Shown: positions 1 through 12,034, counted from the first letter of the stretch. The stretch: 64,000 nucleotides of DNA from Branchiostoma lanceolatum (GCF_035083965.1 NC_089738.1:14906734-14970733), one strand, 5' to 3'. A program made the numbers and translations. The notes: a model not told the origin generated them from the sequence alone.

Positions 1-120
1 CACATACATCCCTCTCACGGCTCCATACTGTGTTTTAACAATCGGCTCATCTTCCTCAACAGGGAATGCCATGCAACCGACTGCTAAAAGAAACAGGTGG
101 AGAATCACCAGCGATGCCAT
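1..120 (-). CDS. Secreted carboxylesterase/cholinesterase-like protein, 5' end only (array copy 1)
   Basis: The window edge cuts this gene. The first 40 codons are present, starting at the ATG on complement 120-118. They encode a hydrophobic signal peptide, then the segment PIVKTQYGAVRGMYV, which is nearly identical to the N-terminus of the intact copy at 14191-15870. Differences such as H for N at residue 8, A for T at residue 13 and E for V at residue 23 show it is a separate paralogue. The ATG context and the upstream CTATAAAT motif (about 70 bp before the ATG) match the other two copies. The rest of the gene, including the catalytic residues, lies outside the window, so whether it is functional cannot be judged. 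Confidence 0.85.
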   Translation of the reverse strand, partial: MASLVILHLFLLAVGCMAFPVEEDEPIVKTQYGAVRGMYV

Positions 121-1649
121 GGCTGACGTAGTGGTCAGCTCTGACCAGGAGTGGACTGTAGTCACTGTACATCAGCAAACACAATTAACCTATAAATCCC
201 AGTCACATGTTTGCTGCATGGTTATTCTTTGATAAGGCTTGTGGGTGTGGTGCTTTGAACGTTATCCGCTATGAGGACAAGGAGAACTGAAAAGGCTGCA
301 CTGAATCATTGATGACCATTGGTAAATGATGGAAATTTCATACTAGTACTTGTGACATATGAAAATTATGCAGAAATTAGCATTTTAAGTCATAAATTAT
401 ACAAATTAGGCACTTTCTATGATTGCTGATGATATTGCTTGGCAAAGGTACTTACTTGGTTTGGGGGTGTTCCACACTTTTATCCTGGAGATGCCTGTCC
501 ATTTTCATCTATGTTTTATCCCTTTGGCTGCTAACCCTTCATAGCTACATTTGTCGTCTTCTATTTCCAAAAGATTCAATTTGGGCGTTTCTAACTGTCA
601 CTTTAATACTGATGGTCATATGTACTGTAAATCTTTAAATATTCGAGGTAGTAGTAGTTTTACGTATGATCGCGTTTTCCGCTGTGTGAGCTATAGCCAC
701 AAACTCACATCAAACCTAGAACATGTGATATATTTCATTAATGTACTACTGTATTGTTGTAACTGCAAACTAAAATGCCAGCAGGACAAGGGTTATAGGC
801 TAAAAATACCATCATTATGCCTCAGAATGTCCAATTATGCCTGCAAGATACATGGACAAGAACTGAAAATCATCTTGCATCTGATCTGCAATCTATAAGT
901 GCCCGTAAAGTAGATTTCATTTAGACTTGCCGAGTAAAATAGACATCATATATACTTGCAGAGTAAAAAGAGACATCATATAACGTAAGGTGACCAGTTA
1001 ACGTCCAATTTATTCAAAACGTATTTATCTTAAAACCGCGCGGACAGAGCCAAATTTCAAACCCATGGGCAGAAATATCAGCTCTTCTAAAAAGAAAATG
1101 CATGGTCTGTAACTGTAAGTTTTTCTCCGCCTGTTTAACGCCCTGCGAGCATGTATTTATACTGAGGTATATGATAAAGAATTGTGCTTGGGTAACCCAT
1201 TATCGTCCACTTCTGAATATTTTCCCTTCTAGCACTATGCTTGAAGAACATAGACCAGAAAAAAATGCACAGTAACTGTCCAAAGTAGTCTGCAGACAAA
1301 TGATAGTAAAATCACTATGTCTGTCCGGCTACTTGCTCAACGCGATGGAAAAAAAAACAATGTTTATCTGTAAATTTCCCCCACATGCGCGGCACGTGGC
1401 GTTCAAGTGGTAAACGCATGGTCATTATGTTTTGCTGTGCAAATATTAAAGAGATGGCTACGGATCATACTTATGATGTTCTTTATTGCTCATGAGAACA
1501 GGCTTTGGCATAATACACCGCGACATGTGGACATGAGCCAAACCGGACGTAATTAGGTTCTTCACGTAAATAGGTCATGTTACGTTAGACGTGCCGAGTA
1601 AAGTAGACATCATATAGACTTGCCGACTGAAAGAGACATCACCCCTGAG

Positions 1650-1876
1650 CAGGGCTGGTCTCCAGGACCAGTCCATCTGTCCCAAGAGAGAAATTTGCTT
1701 GTGGAGACAAAATGATACACCCCCTCCTTCCACAAAATTCAAACTTTGTGACATGAAATTGATGAAAACGTCTTCTCTCCAGGTTAAAAGAACTGACTAA
1801 ATAAGGACAGTTAACAACTTGGGCTCCCAAAGAATAAGTGTTACGGGAAAAAAAGATAAAGCTGGATACAGCCCTG
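1650..1876. mobile_element. hAT-type MITE, 227 bp (family with CAGGGCTGTCTCCAG ends)
   Basis: The element begins with CAGGGCTG and ends with CAGCCCTG, the two being inverted repeats. It is bounded by 8-bp duplications, CCCCTGAG (1642-1649) and CTCCTGAG (1877-1884), which differ by one base. Eight-base duplications and CAGGG ends are typical of hAT transposons. It has no transposase and is non-autonomous. The orthologous insertion at 12035-12259 still has a perfect duplication, so insertion predates duplication of the spacer. Confidence 0.8.
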
Positions 1877-2356
1877 CTCCTGAGTGTTAAAGGGATTATA
1901 AAGGCCAAAATACCGTCATTATGCCTCAGAATGTTCATTTATGCCTGCAAAATACATGGACGAGAACTGAGAATCATCTTGCATCTGATCTGCAATCTAT
2001 AAGTACACGTAAAGTAGGTCTCATATAGACTTGCCGACTAGGATAGACATCACGCCATTTATGCCTCCATATATATGGACGAGAACTGAAAATTATGTGC
2101 AATCTATAAGTGCACGTAAATTAGACATCATATAGACTTGCCGAATAAAGTAGACATCATATAGACTTTCCAAGTATGATAGACACATTGACTTGCTGGT
2201 CTTTACTTAGTCTGTGTAAAAGTTACGCACAATTGTAGTACATATCAGAGGCTAGATAACCAGCATGACTGTAGAACTTTAACCTGTTGTTTGGAATAGT
2301 ACTAATAGTACTACTGACGGACAAACTATTATGAAAATTCTTTCTTTCCCTCTCGT

Positions 2357-2467
2357 TAGCTATCTTCGTATACAGTGTAATACATGTACTCTTTAGCTAT
2401 CTTCATATACAGTGTAATACATGTACTCTTTAGTTATCTTCAGATACAGTGTAATACAATGTACTTG
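2357..2467. repeat. 37-bp minisatellite, three units
   Basis: Three tandem copies of a 37-bp unit (CTATCTTCATATACAGTGTA followed by ATACATGTACTCTTTAG). The matching place in the second spacer (12607-12905) has eight copies, so this is a length-variable tract. Confidence 0.85.
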
Positions 2468-3924
2468 CAATGTTAAGTACTGTAGCTTCAGTCTACTCCC
2501 AGTGTGTGCAATGTGAAATCACAAGGCCAAATTAAAATTTTGAATCACCAACTCCTAGCCTGTCTTTACTGTGGTTTGCGACTAAATCAACAAGTAAGGT
2601 CATTCACACAAAATGTTTGGCTGATCTTCTTAGTTGAATAATTCATCATCATAATTTACTACTCAAATGGTCTGTTTGTTGTCAAGACCACAAATGAGAG
2701 AGACATCCTGTATAAAAATTTGCAGGGGGCGACAAAGAGGGTTGCAATCTATGGCTTTTCATTTATTTTTGATCGTTGCATTGAGGGGAGGCATTGTCAG
2801 GGTAAAAATGTAACTTTTATAAAACATAACTTTTATAGGCCACTAGCTTTGGCATATAACAGTTTTATAACAGTTTTAGCATCACAGTTAATAACCGTTT
2901 GATATTTACGCTTAGAAACCACAGCTATTGGCATTGCGGTCCGTAGGAAGATATGCCATCATGCCTGTCCTTGGTGCTGAACGCCATCCAACACAACATC
3001 CAAAGCATAGCCCCATGAGCCCAGTGTACCAACACAATGTTTACCTGACCTGGGGCCAGCTTCTGTAACGTATTTAGTGTTTTGATGGAATTTTACGCAT
3101 TTGGAGGTTTAAAATGTGGAAGGGTAGCAGAGACAGAGTGATTATGCCGAGTCTGACAGACCCATTGCCGAGCTTGTGCAAAAGCGACCTCTAGCGCCAG
3201 TTGCACGATCCATGTTTGCATGTACTACTGACATATGCGAATCATTCGGAAGATTGTGTGAGATAAAATAATGCCTCCTACACGTAGTGTTATCTCTTAA
3301 CTGTTTATCTTAAACAATCATTGACAGCTGTTTCAACAGAATTCAACTTTTAACCTTTCCAGCGGGGCCTATTTTTATTCTAGTCAACTTTTAACCTGTC
3401 TAGGGTGACCTACTTTTCGTTAGTTAATGTGCTAGAGCCCGGTAGAGCCTCACTGTATTTCCTGGGATACAGAATATAGAGGAGATAACCTTTGCCAGAT
3501 TGCGATGAGGGAAACGAGTTCTGGAGAAGAAGAAGCAGTTAAAATCATCTTTATTGTGTATAGAACAAACGATCAGCACAAGACGAGTCATTTAACAATC
3601 CGAGGACAGTCACTTTTCTGGGGGCGGTAGGTAAAAGTAAGGAGATTTAGCAACCATATGCATCGGACAGTTCAGACAATAAAATGCTTTAGAATTCTTT
3701 AAACCGAGCTAGTGTAAATGGGATGGGAAATGACATAATGTACTGATCGTCTATTGCTGTTTCATGTCCTATTAAATTACAACTTGAGACCAGTTCCGAG
3801 GATTTTCCCCAGCTAGATAGCTGTAAGGAGTTCCTCCCTAGTTAGTTCATATCTTGTAGCCAAGGTTGTAAAACAAAGGCTGTACAGAAAACGTGCCATG
3901 TTGCTAAACATCTCTGTCTAATCC

Positions 3925-4533
3925 CTACAGATTGTACACGTCCATTCTGTCCCAAAAGTCGCATTTGTCCTTCCGATAGTCCTGTATCAGGGTGGTGTGG
4001 GGGGTACTGATGTTCAGGCAAGTAAAGTTCCCTTCTTTGTTGTACTTCGGCCAAGTGGTGGCCGCTGGAATCCCGGTAGTTCCGGCGGCTTCTCGGCCAG
4101 GTTTGTTCGGGTCCCCGGTGTGCGCGAAGTTGCCGTAGTAGTACGCTATGTCGTCCGCCATGATCTGTTCCTCGGCGGTCATGGTTGCGTTGGTCACCGG
4201 TAGCTTTGTCGTCTGAAACACGAAGGGCAGGTCTTCCCCATGGCACACGTGTCCGTTGCAAAACTTCTGGCTGTCCCAAAAGTGTGGGAAGGCCCAAACG
4301 TGATCGAACACATACAGCCATACATTGGTGTTTCCACCTTTTATGGCGCTCCGAATGATGTTACGAGTCGGGCACTTGAAGACCCAGTCTGTGACGACAG
4401 ATGACAGAAGAGGGCGGTAGTCGGAAGAGGGTTCTTCGATATGATATTCTTTTGCGACGTCTGCTGCCTTAAGATGGACAAATTCTGCATAGATTTCATA
4501 CAACGTAACCTGGCTTGACAACGACTTTTTATA
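3925..4533 (-). pseudogene. Esterase array copy 2, C-terminal fragment (after insertion)
   Basis: This open segment corresponds to residues 359-559 of the intact copy, with one extra residue near its start. It contains the catalytic-histidine region CHGEDLPFVF and ends at the same YNL-stop. It has no start codon or signal peptide of its own: the preceding sequence is the terminal inverted repeat of the 5.3-kb element at 4536-9842. The matching N-terminal part is at 9843-10911. The reading frame is otherwise intact, so the insertion is likely recent. Unless the whole element is spliced out, for which I see no clear splice sites, the fragment cannot form an active enzyme because serine and glutamate are encoded 5.3 kb away. 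Confidence 0.85.
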
Positions 4534-4669
4534 ATGTCCACGGCACGAAATCTGGTATTTAAGCATACTTAAATGCAGCGTAAACGTGACGTTTATTCAC
4601 TATTTCCGCAACTTAACGACCCCTGTACGTCTGCTTAAATTTTGCATATAAGGTGCCCTTTCCGAAAGT

Positions 4670-5480
4670 ACGTTCAGGTACGTTTCTGCACTTCTTCACG
4701 TGTATTTACGTGACTTTTCGACGTGTAAAGACGGCGTTAAGGACAATTTTTCCGTACGTTCCAACACGGAAAGTGCAAGTTTCTTGAGACCTTTCCGTAC
4801 CCTTTCGTCCATCTTTATCACCCATTTCCGTCGCGATTCCCCCTACGTTTATGTGCCGTTCACACAGCTTGAAAGGTTACCTAAAGCTATACCTTTCCTC
4901 GGTATTTCCGTGACCTTTTTACGACCTTAGCGTGCTACAAACGTGGTATCTGCAAGGCGTAAAGGCGTCGTTATGGACAATCTTTAGTACGTTCAGGTAC
5001 GTTTCTGCACTTCTTCACGTGTATTTACGCGAATATTCGACGCGTGAAGGCGTCGTTAAGGACAATTTTTCCGTCCGTTCCAAGACGGAAAGTGTTAGCT
5101 TATTGAGACCTTTCCGTACCATTTCGTCCATCTTTATCACCCATTTCCGTCACGATTCTCCTTACGTTTATGTGCCGTTCACACAGCTTGAAAGGGTACC
5201 TAAAGCTGTACCTTTCCTCGGGCTTTCCGTGACCTTTTTAAGACCTTAACGTGCTACAAACGTGCTATCTGCAAGGCGTAAAGGCGTCGTCATGGACAAT
5301 CTTTCCGTACCTTTACGGAAGATCCAACACGGAAAGACATTTAATTCCGTAATCTTTCGTACATCTTTATAATCTATTTCCGTCACGATTTCCCTACGTT
5401 CATGTGCCGTTCACGCAGCCTAAGGACTACCTAAAGCTATACCTTTCCTGGTGTTTTCCGTAGCCTTTTTATGAGCTTAA
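4670..5480. repeat. ~319-bp tandem repeat, about 2.6 units, inside the 5.3-kb element
   Basis: The segment starting near 4681 recurs about 319 bp later near 5000 and again in part from about 5283, with similarity at landmarks such as CACTTCTTCACGTGTATTTA and GTTAAGGACAATTTTTCCGT. It is dense in TTCCG motifs like those at the element ends. Open frames in it are by-products of the repeat. Confidence 0.75.
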
Positions 5481-5535
5481 CGTGCTAAAAACACGAGCTT
5501 AACGTGCTAAAAACACGAGCTTAACGTGCTAAAAC
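5473..5535. repeat. 22-bp triple repeat
   Basis: The unit GAGCTTAACGTGCTAAAAAC plus AC occurs three times in a row, the last copy slightly altered. Confidence 0.85.
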
Positions 5536-5993
5536 GTAGTCTCTACAATAAGTTTCCTTTTCATTACACAGTATCTAATTTAATCCTTTACGACGACTTA
5601 ACTTGCTACGGATGGCTTAAACATTCCGAAACCTTACATAGACAAGTAAATATGAATATGAAAGGCAACAGGGCCGATAAAAGTTAAGAACAATTTATTT
5701 CAAAGATGATAATACTGCATAAAAACGTGTTACACCATTATAGCGAGACCCCTCCCCTTCTTTACAAATATACACATACAAAATGGAATAAATTATTTCT
5801 TACATATGGACTACCAGTTTCATCTTAAAAAAATGTCACCTTATACCAAACATTGATAAACTATTCAGGCTATTCCTTACCCCAACTACTGACTATTACA
5901 ATGTACTTCCAAGTTCCAACCCTAGCTAACTATTACATCGACACCAAAACGTAACCCCTAACACTAACTTTTCTTCCCTCCCGTATCTTATTA

Positions 5994-6076
5994 ACCTGGA
6001 TGCCAGACCCCTAAACTCTAAAATATCTTTCGTGACTATAGATATTTCAGAGTTTGGGGGTCTGGCATTCAGGCTA
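5994..6076. mobile_element. Foldback MITE, 83 bp (TGGATGCCAGACC family), with 11-bp flanking repeats
   Basis: The two halves are inverted copies: CCTGGATGCCAGACCCC near 5995 and GGGGGTCTGGCATTCAGG near 6055. The direct repeat GTATCTTATTA lies on both sides (5983-5993 and 6077-6087) and looks like a target duplication. A second member is at 51968-52043. It sits nested inside the larger 5.3-kb element. Confidence 0.75.
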
Positions 6077-6089
6077 GTATCTTATTAGC

Positions 6090-7220
6090 CTCTACCAGGC
6101 TCCGCGGATCGCTAGGAAAATAGTAGAAATTGGCCAAATAGAGTGAATAGTAGTAATACAATCATTTCGGGTTGAATAACACTTACTAGGTACTTGCGGT
6201 TTCGTCATCAGTCGTTATATTCTAACTTGTACTTGACGCGGTCAACGAGGGATCCGAATCTCACATTGTCGGTAAATTCTCCCTTCACCATTTTGCGCCA
6301 TTTCCAAGTCCACGATTCCGGTCCCAGTGTTGGGCGAGTCGCCAGGAATAGTTCCTATCAAGACAGGTAGAAAGGTTCCGATTTCACTCACGCCGTTGTT
6401 TAACCGTTGTCTCCACTGGTACCGGGTGGATTAGGAGATACAACAAAGTAATGATTTTCCCGTCCCGAATCGCGTGCCCGCATGCCCCGTTCAGCATCTC
6501 CATCCTACTCCGGATCCGTTTCACCAAAATCTCCTTGGTTTCACCTAGGAAGTATAATCCTATGAAACCGCCTTGGTTTCACCAAGTTGTACAGACTGAT
6601 GTCCTTGTCCCAGCTTTACAATTTTCCGTCCGGGTTCCGGGTGGTAAGAACAACGTCGTGGTCATAACTTGTGGGTTGAAACGACTGAGTTCAAACTTCC
6701 TTCATGAGCTGTCTTCGCTGTAAAAAATCTCTGTCTCTGGGATATACGGTTAGTTTGAAAAAGCCACCCTTGTCTGTCATTGGGTAATGCCCTGTCACAT
6801 GGCATTCCGCTAGTAAATATGGAGATGTTTCATTACCATCTCAACGTACCGCCCCAGCTTGTTTACGACTTCACACTGTATAAATTTGCAGTTGAAAAGC
6901 AGACGTCCTTGCGTTACGCTTTTGCCCCGAAACACAACAACACTCGTGAGCGACAATAGAAAATACTGTTAGTCTGTTAATCTTTCTAGAAGTTACTTAT
7001 ACATGTAGATTATAAAAAGGAAAACTGCGTGAGAACACGCGTTATTTGATGATCTTTGATACAAAACAAGGAACAAAAATACACAAATCTGCAAAATGTG
7101 CCGGCCGCGCTGTCTCGATCCGCGGACTGGGCGAATTTGTTCGGTGGCCAAAGACAGTATGCCCGCCGACCTATAGATTAGCAATCCGGGGGAGTTGTTA
7201 GCTCAATGTTCCACGCTGTT
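6090..7220. other. Non-repetitive interior of the 5.3-kb element
   Basis: No gene is supported. A short stretch at about 6090-6150 is the inverted relative of a repeat at 11099-11165 and 16058-16122 (shared TATTTGGCCAATTTCTACTA and a nearby CCGCGGA). Around 6530-6600 the motif CCTTGGTTTCACC is repeated. Confidence 0.5.
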
Positions 7221-7239
7221 TTCTAAAACTGAGAGCACC

Positions 7240-9285
7240 GTAAACCCAGCCTAAAGATAACAGAAGAATATCGGAAAGGTAGAAATAACTGCGAGGATAA
7301 ACGCTCGCTTTCCGACAGCTTTTCTCTACCTAAACAGAAGAGTGGGTTATGTAAACTGAGTCTATATGTAACGGAAGGATATCGGAAAGGTAGAAATAAC
7401 TGGGGGGAAAACGACCGCTTTCCGACAGCTTTTCTCTACCTAAACATAAAAGGGGGGAGTTCTCCCCCCTTCTATGTAAACCGATCCTATATGTAACGGA
7501 AGGATATCGGAAAGGTAAAAAAAACTGCGAGGATAAACGCCCGCTTTCAGACAGCTTTTCTCTACCTTAACATAAAAGGGGGGAGGTCTCCCCCTTCTAT
7601 GTAAACCGATCCTATATGTAACGGAAGAATATCGGAAAGGTAGAAATAACTGCGAGGGAAAACGCTCGCTTTTCGACAGCTTTTCTCTACCTTAATATAA
7701 AAGGGGGGAGGTCTCCCCCTTCTATGTAAACCGATCCTATATGTAACGGAAGGATATCGGAAAGGTAAAAATAACTGCGAGGATAAACGCTCGCTTTCCG
7801 ACAGCTTTTCTCTCAATATAAAAGGGGGGAGGTCTCCCCCCTTCTATGTAAACCAAGCCTAAAGGTAACGGAAGGATATTGGAAAGGTAAAAATACTGCG
7901 AGGGAAAACGCCCGCTTTCCGGAAGCTTTTCTCTACCTAAACATAAGAGTGGGTTATGTAAACCGAGCCTGTATGTAACGGAAGGATATCGGAAAGGTAG
8001 AAATAACTGCGAGGGAAAATGTCCGCTTTCCGACAGCCTTTCTCTACCTAAACATAAAAGGGGGTTACGCAAACCGAGCCTATATGTAACGGAAGAATAT
8101 CAGAAAGGTAGAAATAACTGCGAGGAAAACGCCCGCTTTCCGACAGCATTTCTCTACCTAAACATAAAAGGAGGGAGGTCTCCCCCTTCCACGTGTATGT
8201 AAACCGAGTCTATATGTAACGGAAGAATATCGAAAAGGTTGAAATAACTGCGAGGGAAAACGCTCGCTTTCCGACAGCTTTAATTTACCTAAACATAAAA
8301 GGGGGGAGGTCTCCCCCCTTCTATGTAAACCGAACTTATATGTAACGTAAGGATATCGGAAAGGTAGAAATAACTGCGAGGAAAACGCCCGCTTTCAGGC
8401 AGCTTTTCTCTACCTAAACATAAAAGGGGGGAGGTCTCCCCCCTTCTATGTAAACCGAGCCTATATGTAACGGAAGGATATCGGAAAGGTAGAAATAACT
8501 GCAAGGGAAAACGTCGGCTTTCCGACAGCTTTTCTCTACCTAAACATAAGAGTGGGTTATGTAAACCGAGCCTATATGTAACGGAAGGATATCGGAAAGG
8601 TAGAAATAACTGCGAGGGAAAACGCCCGCTTTCCGACAGATTTTCTCTACCTTAACATAAAAGGAGGGAGGTCTCCCCCCTTCTATGCAAACCGAACCTA
8701 TATGTAACGGAAGGATATCGGAAAGGTAGAAATAACTGCGAGGGAAAACGCCCGCTTTCAGACAGCTTTAATCTACCTAAACATAAAAGGGGGGAGGTCT
8801 CCCCCCTTCTTTGTGAACCGACCCTATATGTAACGGAAGGATATCGGAAAGGTAGAAATAACTGCGAGGTAAAAGGCCCGCTTTTCGGCAGCATTTCTCT
8901 ACCTAAACATAAGAGTGGGTTACGCAAACCGAGCATATATGTAACGGAAGAATATCAGAAAGGTAGAAATAACTGCGAGGGAAAACGCTCGCTTTCCGAC
9001 AGCATTTCCCTACCTGAACATAAAAGGGGGGAGGTCTCCCCCTTCTATGTAAACCGAACTTATATGTAACGTAAGGATATCGGAAAGGTAGAAATAACTG
9101 CGAGGAAAACGCCCGCTTTCAGGCAGCTTTTCTCTACCTAAACATAAAAGGGGGGAGGTCTCCCCCCTTCTATGTAAACCGAGCCTATATGTAACGGAAG
9201 GATATCGGAAAGGTAGAAATAACTGCAAGGGAAAACGTCGGCTTTCCGACAGCTTTTCTCTACCTAAACATAAAAGGGGGAAAAT
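7240..9285. repeat. 125-bp satellite array, about 17 units
   Basis: A landmark close to TAACGGAAGGATATCGGAAA recurs about every 125 bp from roughly 7257 to 9190. Most units are 123-128 bp and contain a small hairpin made by GGGGGGAGGTCTCCCCCC. A shorter class of 108-114 bp lacks the hairpin and has AAGAGTGGGTTATG instead. A two-unit block at about 8290-8540 is nearly repeated at about 9010-9265, showing higher-order duplication. All open frames here are satellite artefacts. Confidence 0.92.
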
Positions 9286-9813
9286 ACCTAAGAATATAAC
9301 TGCTGTTTTTTGTAAGCTGTAGCATAAACACGGATAAAAGAAGATCAACTCAGACGAAGACAGGTATGGACTGTATGTCTAATTTTGCCACAAAGTAGAC
9401 GTACAATGTGCGTGCACATGCGTGGTGCGTTGTTTAAAAAAACTGTAACAGAAATGACTTAAGCGGGATCGGTGTTTACTGCAAATGGGTGTATCTTAAA
9501 GATCGAAGACCGTTTCGGGTATATCAGCTATTCTCCAAGATTTTGAAAATTGAGGCACTATTAGTCCCCAGGAGAGAATATATCTGCTTGGAGAATATAT
9601 TGGTTACTGATGTACCATAATGTTTCATCTATACGATGTATATAAGGATGCTTAAAGTCCATGGAAAGATATAGTATGCATTTCATTCATGTTAACGAAC
9701 GCGGAAAGGTTGCGGAAAGCTCAAATCTTACTTTCAGCGGCATTAACGGCCCCGTAAACTCTGCTGAAATATTTTCCGAACTTTAATTCTTGTTTCCGTC
9801 ATTCGGAAAGTTT
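9286..9813. other. Unique end segment of the 5.3-kb element
   Basis: No gene seen. From about 9695 the sequence becomes rich in GGAAA/TTCCG motifs leading into the terminal repeat. The stretch near 9735-9775 resembles, in the same orientation, the stretch near 4610-4650 at the other end (TTAACG-CCCC and TCTGC), suggesting shared subterminal motifs. Confidence 0.5.
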
Positions 9814-9842
9814 GCTTAAATATTCGATTTCGTGCTGTGGTC

Positions 9843-10911
9843 GATAAACGAAAAGTATGGCTTCTTCCGAGGTAGTGCCTATGATGAACGGTTTGGACTG
9901 AAAATGTCCCTTGGCAAAACTGTCCACTGTGGCACCAGGCACGAGGTTACCGTCCACAGTGGGTCCCCACTTCATTGCCGCCTCTAGTGGGCGATATGGA
10001 TTCGAAAAGAACGTCCTCATTCTATTAACCCCTGCCTGAAGAGCGCTCGAGTTTTTGGAACGAAGACACTTCATGTCCCCGTGCGAACAGTTCAGTTTCT
10101 CAGCGAGGTGTTCTCCGAGGCGAAGCGCCTCCCAACGGCTTTTATGAGGAATGGTAGAAGGCACGCTCAACATGATGGCTTGTTGGAATAAGTCGGCAAA
10201 CTTCGGGTTGATCAGAAGTGTGGCAACTGAATCGGACCCCGCGCTTTGTCCGAAAACGGTCACACGGTTTTTGTCTCCGCCGAAGCTCCCGATGTTTTCC
10301 TTGACCCACCGTAAAGCTAAGACCTGGTCAAGCAGGCCGTAGTTGCCTGTGGCCGCGTCGTCTCCATGACCAGCCACCAGGTAGCCAAACGCAGCCAGTC
10401 TGTAGTTGAAGGTGACCACAATGGTGTTGGTCTTGTTGGCAAGGAACCGTCCGTCGTAAACGTAGGCGGAACCGCTGCCGGCCACATAATGTCCACCGTA
10501 GATCCAGAACAAAATCGGCAGTTTAACAGCAGCGGTTGAGTTGATGATTTTCCGTGGGGCAAAGATGTTTAGATAGAGGCAATCTTCACTCACTTTTCTA
10601 TCCCGGGGACGTTCGAAATGGGGATCGCCGTGGCCCGGCTTGCAACCGCTTTCGTAGCAGCCGGGGCCAGGTACGGTCCCGTCGCGAACGTTGGGTGCCC
10701 AGGACCGGTTGTAGGGCCGCGGGGGCTTCCAGCGGAGCTCTCCCACCGGCGGCTCTCCGAACGGAAGACCGAAAAAGATGACCCCTTCCTCCACATACAT
10801 CCCTCTTACGGCTCCGTACTGTGTTTTAACAATCGGCTCATCTACTTCAACAGGAAATGCCATGCAACCGACTGTTAAAAGAAACAGGTTGAGAATCACC
10901 AGCGATGCCAT
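9843..10911 (-). pseudogene. Esterase array copy 2, N-terminal fragment (before insertion)
   Basis: The segment begins with an ATG at complement 10911-10909 and encodes the first 356 residues of a cholinesterase-family protein: signal peptide, oxyanion-hole region WIYGG, nucleophile FGQSAGS (Ser 223) and the acidic triad region TTSEEA. After FVY the frame runs into the terminal inverted repeat of the inserted element and stops 14 codons later. The His-bearing remainder is at 3925-4533. If translated, the product would be a secreted protein of 370 residues lacking the triad histidine and the last third of the alpha/beta-hydrolase fold. It is nearly identical to the intact copy, with no other frameshift or stop, consistent with recent disruption. 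Confidence 0.85.
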
Positions 10912-12034
10912 GGCTCACTAAGTGGTCAGCTCTGACCAGGAGTGGACTGTATTCAGCAAATACTGTATAACTGACCTATAAATCCCAGTCACATGTTGTT
11001 TGCTGCATGGTTATTCTTTAGAATGGCTTGTGACCAGTTCTAACCAGTACATGAGCAGACGCTATTTGACCCTCTCTCCGTAGCCGACTCCCTTCATACA
11101 AATGACTCTATTTGGCCAATTTGTACTATTGTCCCAGCGACCCGCGGAGACTGGTAGAGGCTAGTTATCTTGTCAATCCCAGTCTCATCCTGTTGTTTGT
11201 TGCATGGTTATTCTTTAATAAGTCTAGTGGGTGTGGTGCTTTAAACTTTATCAGCTATAAGGACAAGGAGAACAGAAAAGGCTGCACTGAATTGTTGATG
11301 ACCATTGGTAAATGATGGAAATTCCATACTACATGTAGTACTTGTGACATATGCAAATTATGCAGAAATTAGCATTTTAAGTCATAAATTATACAAATTA
11401 GGCACTTTCTATGATTACTGATGATATTGCTTGGCAAAGGTACTTACTTGGTTTGGGGGTGTTCCACACTTTCATCCTGGAGATGCCCGTCCATTTTCAT
11501 CTATGTTTATCACTTTGGCTGCTCACCCTTCATAGCTACATTTGTCGTCTTCTATTTCCAAAAGATTCAATTTGGGCGTTTCTAACTGTCACTTTAATAC
11601 TGATGGTCATATGTACTGTAAATCTTTAAATATTCGAGGTAGTAGTAGTTTTACGTATGATCGCGTTTTCCGCTGTGTGAGCTATAGCCACAAACTCACA
11701 TCAAACTTAAAACATGTGATATATTTCACTAATGTACTACTGTATTGTTGTAACTGCAAACTAAAATGCCATCAGGACATGGGTTATATGCTAAAAATAC
11801 CATCATTATGCCTCAGAATGTCCAATTATGCATGCAAGATACATGGACAAGAACTGAAAATCGTCTTGCATCTGACCTGCAATCTAGAAGTGCACGTAAA
11901 GTAGATCTCACATAGACTTGCTGAGTAAAATAGACATCATAAAGACTTGCAGAGTAAAATAGACATCATATAGACTTGCCGAGTAAAGTAGACATCATAT
12001 AGACTTGCCGACTAAAACAGACATCACTCCTGAG

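Larger units (their letters stand above)
121..3924. repeat. Intergenic spacer of the esterase array, duplicated unit A
   Basis: This is non-coding DNA between array copies 1 and 2. It is homologous along most of its length to 10912-14190, and its first ~0.9 kb also to 15871-16728, so the spacer was duplicated together with the esterase genes. It contains a hAT-type MITE, a 37-bp minisatellite and scattered 29-bp units of the type AGACTTGCCGAGTAAAGTAG (about 905-985, 1585-1640 and 2020-2190). A sequence with TTTATT at 3550-3555 (AATAAA on the minus strand) lies about 370 bp past the stop of copy 2 and may be its poly(A) signal. I see no credible gene here; short open frames are not supported by any family resemblance. 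Confidence 0.75.
4536..9842. mobile_element. 5.3-kb DNA element inserted in esterase copy 2, with 29-bp terminal inverted repeats
   Basis: Comparison with the intact paralogue at 14191-15870 places both edges almost to the base. The ends, 4536-4564 and 9814-9842, are inverted copies of each other (24 of 29 bases match; shared core GCACGAAATC and TATTTAAGC). Both ends are rich in TTCCG/CGGAA motifs. The interior carries a ~319-bp tandem repeat, a 22-bp triple repeat, a foldback element and a 125-bp satellite, with no frame long enough for a transposase, so it is non-autonomous. No clear target duplication is seen; four bases (AGTT in the intact copy) are missing at the junction. The superfamily is unresolved. 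Confidence 0.75.

Noticed and set aside
4700-5249. Two similar plus-strand frames of 76 and 105 residues
   Set aside because: Products of the ~319-bp tandem repeat inside the inserted element; no family resemblance.
7562-9348. A run of similar minus-strand open frames with shared peptide motifs
   Set aside because: They are produced by the 125-bp satellite; the peptides repeat in step with the DNA units and have no start or splice logic.
10151-10878. Plus-strand and other-frame open frames across the esterase genes
   Set aside because: Shadows of the minus-strand esterase coding sequence, repeated identically in both array copies.
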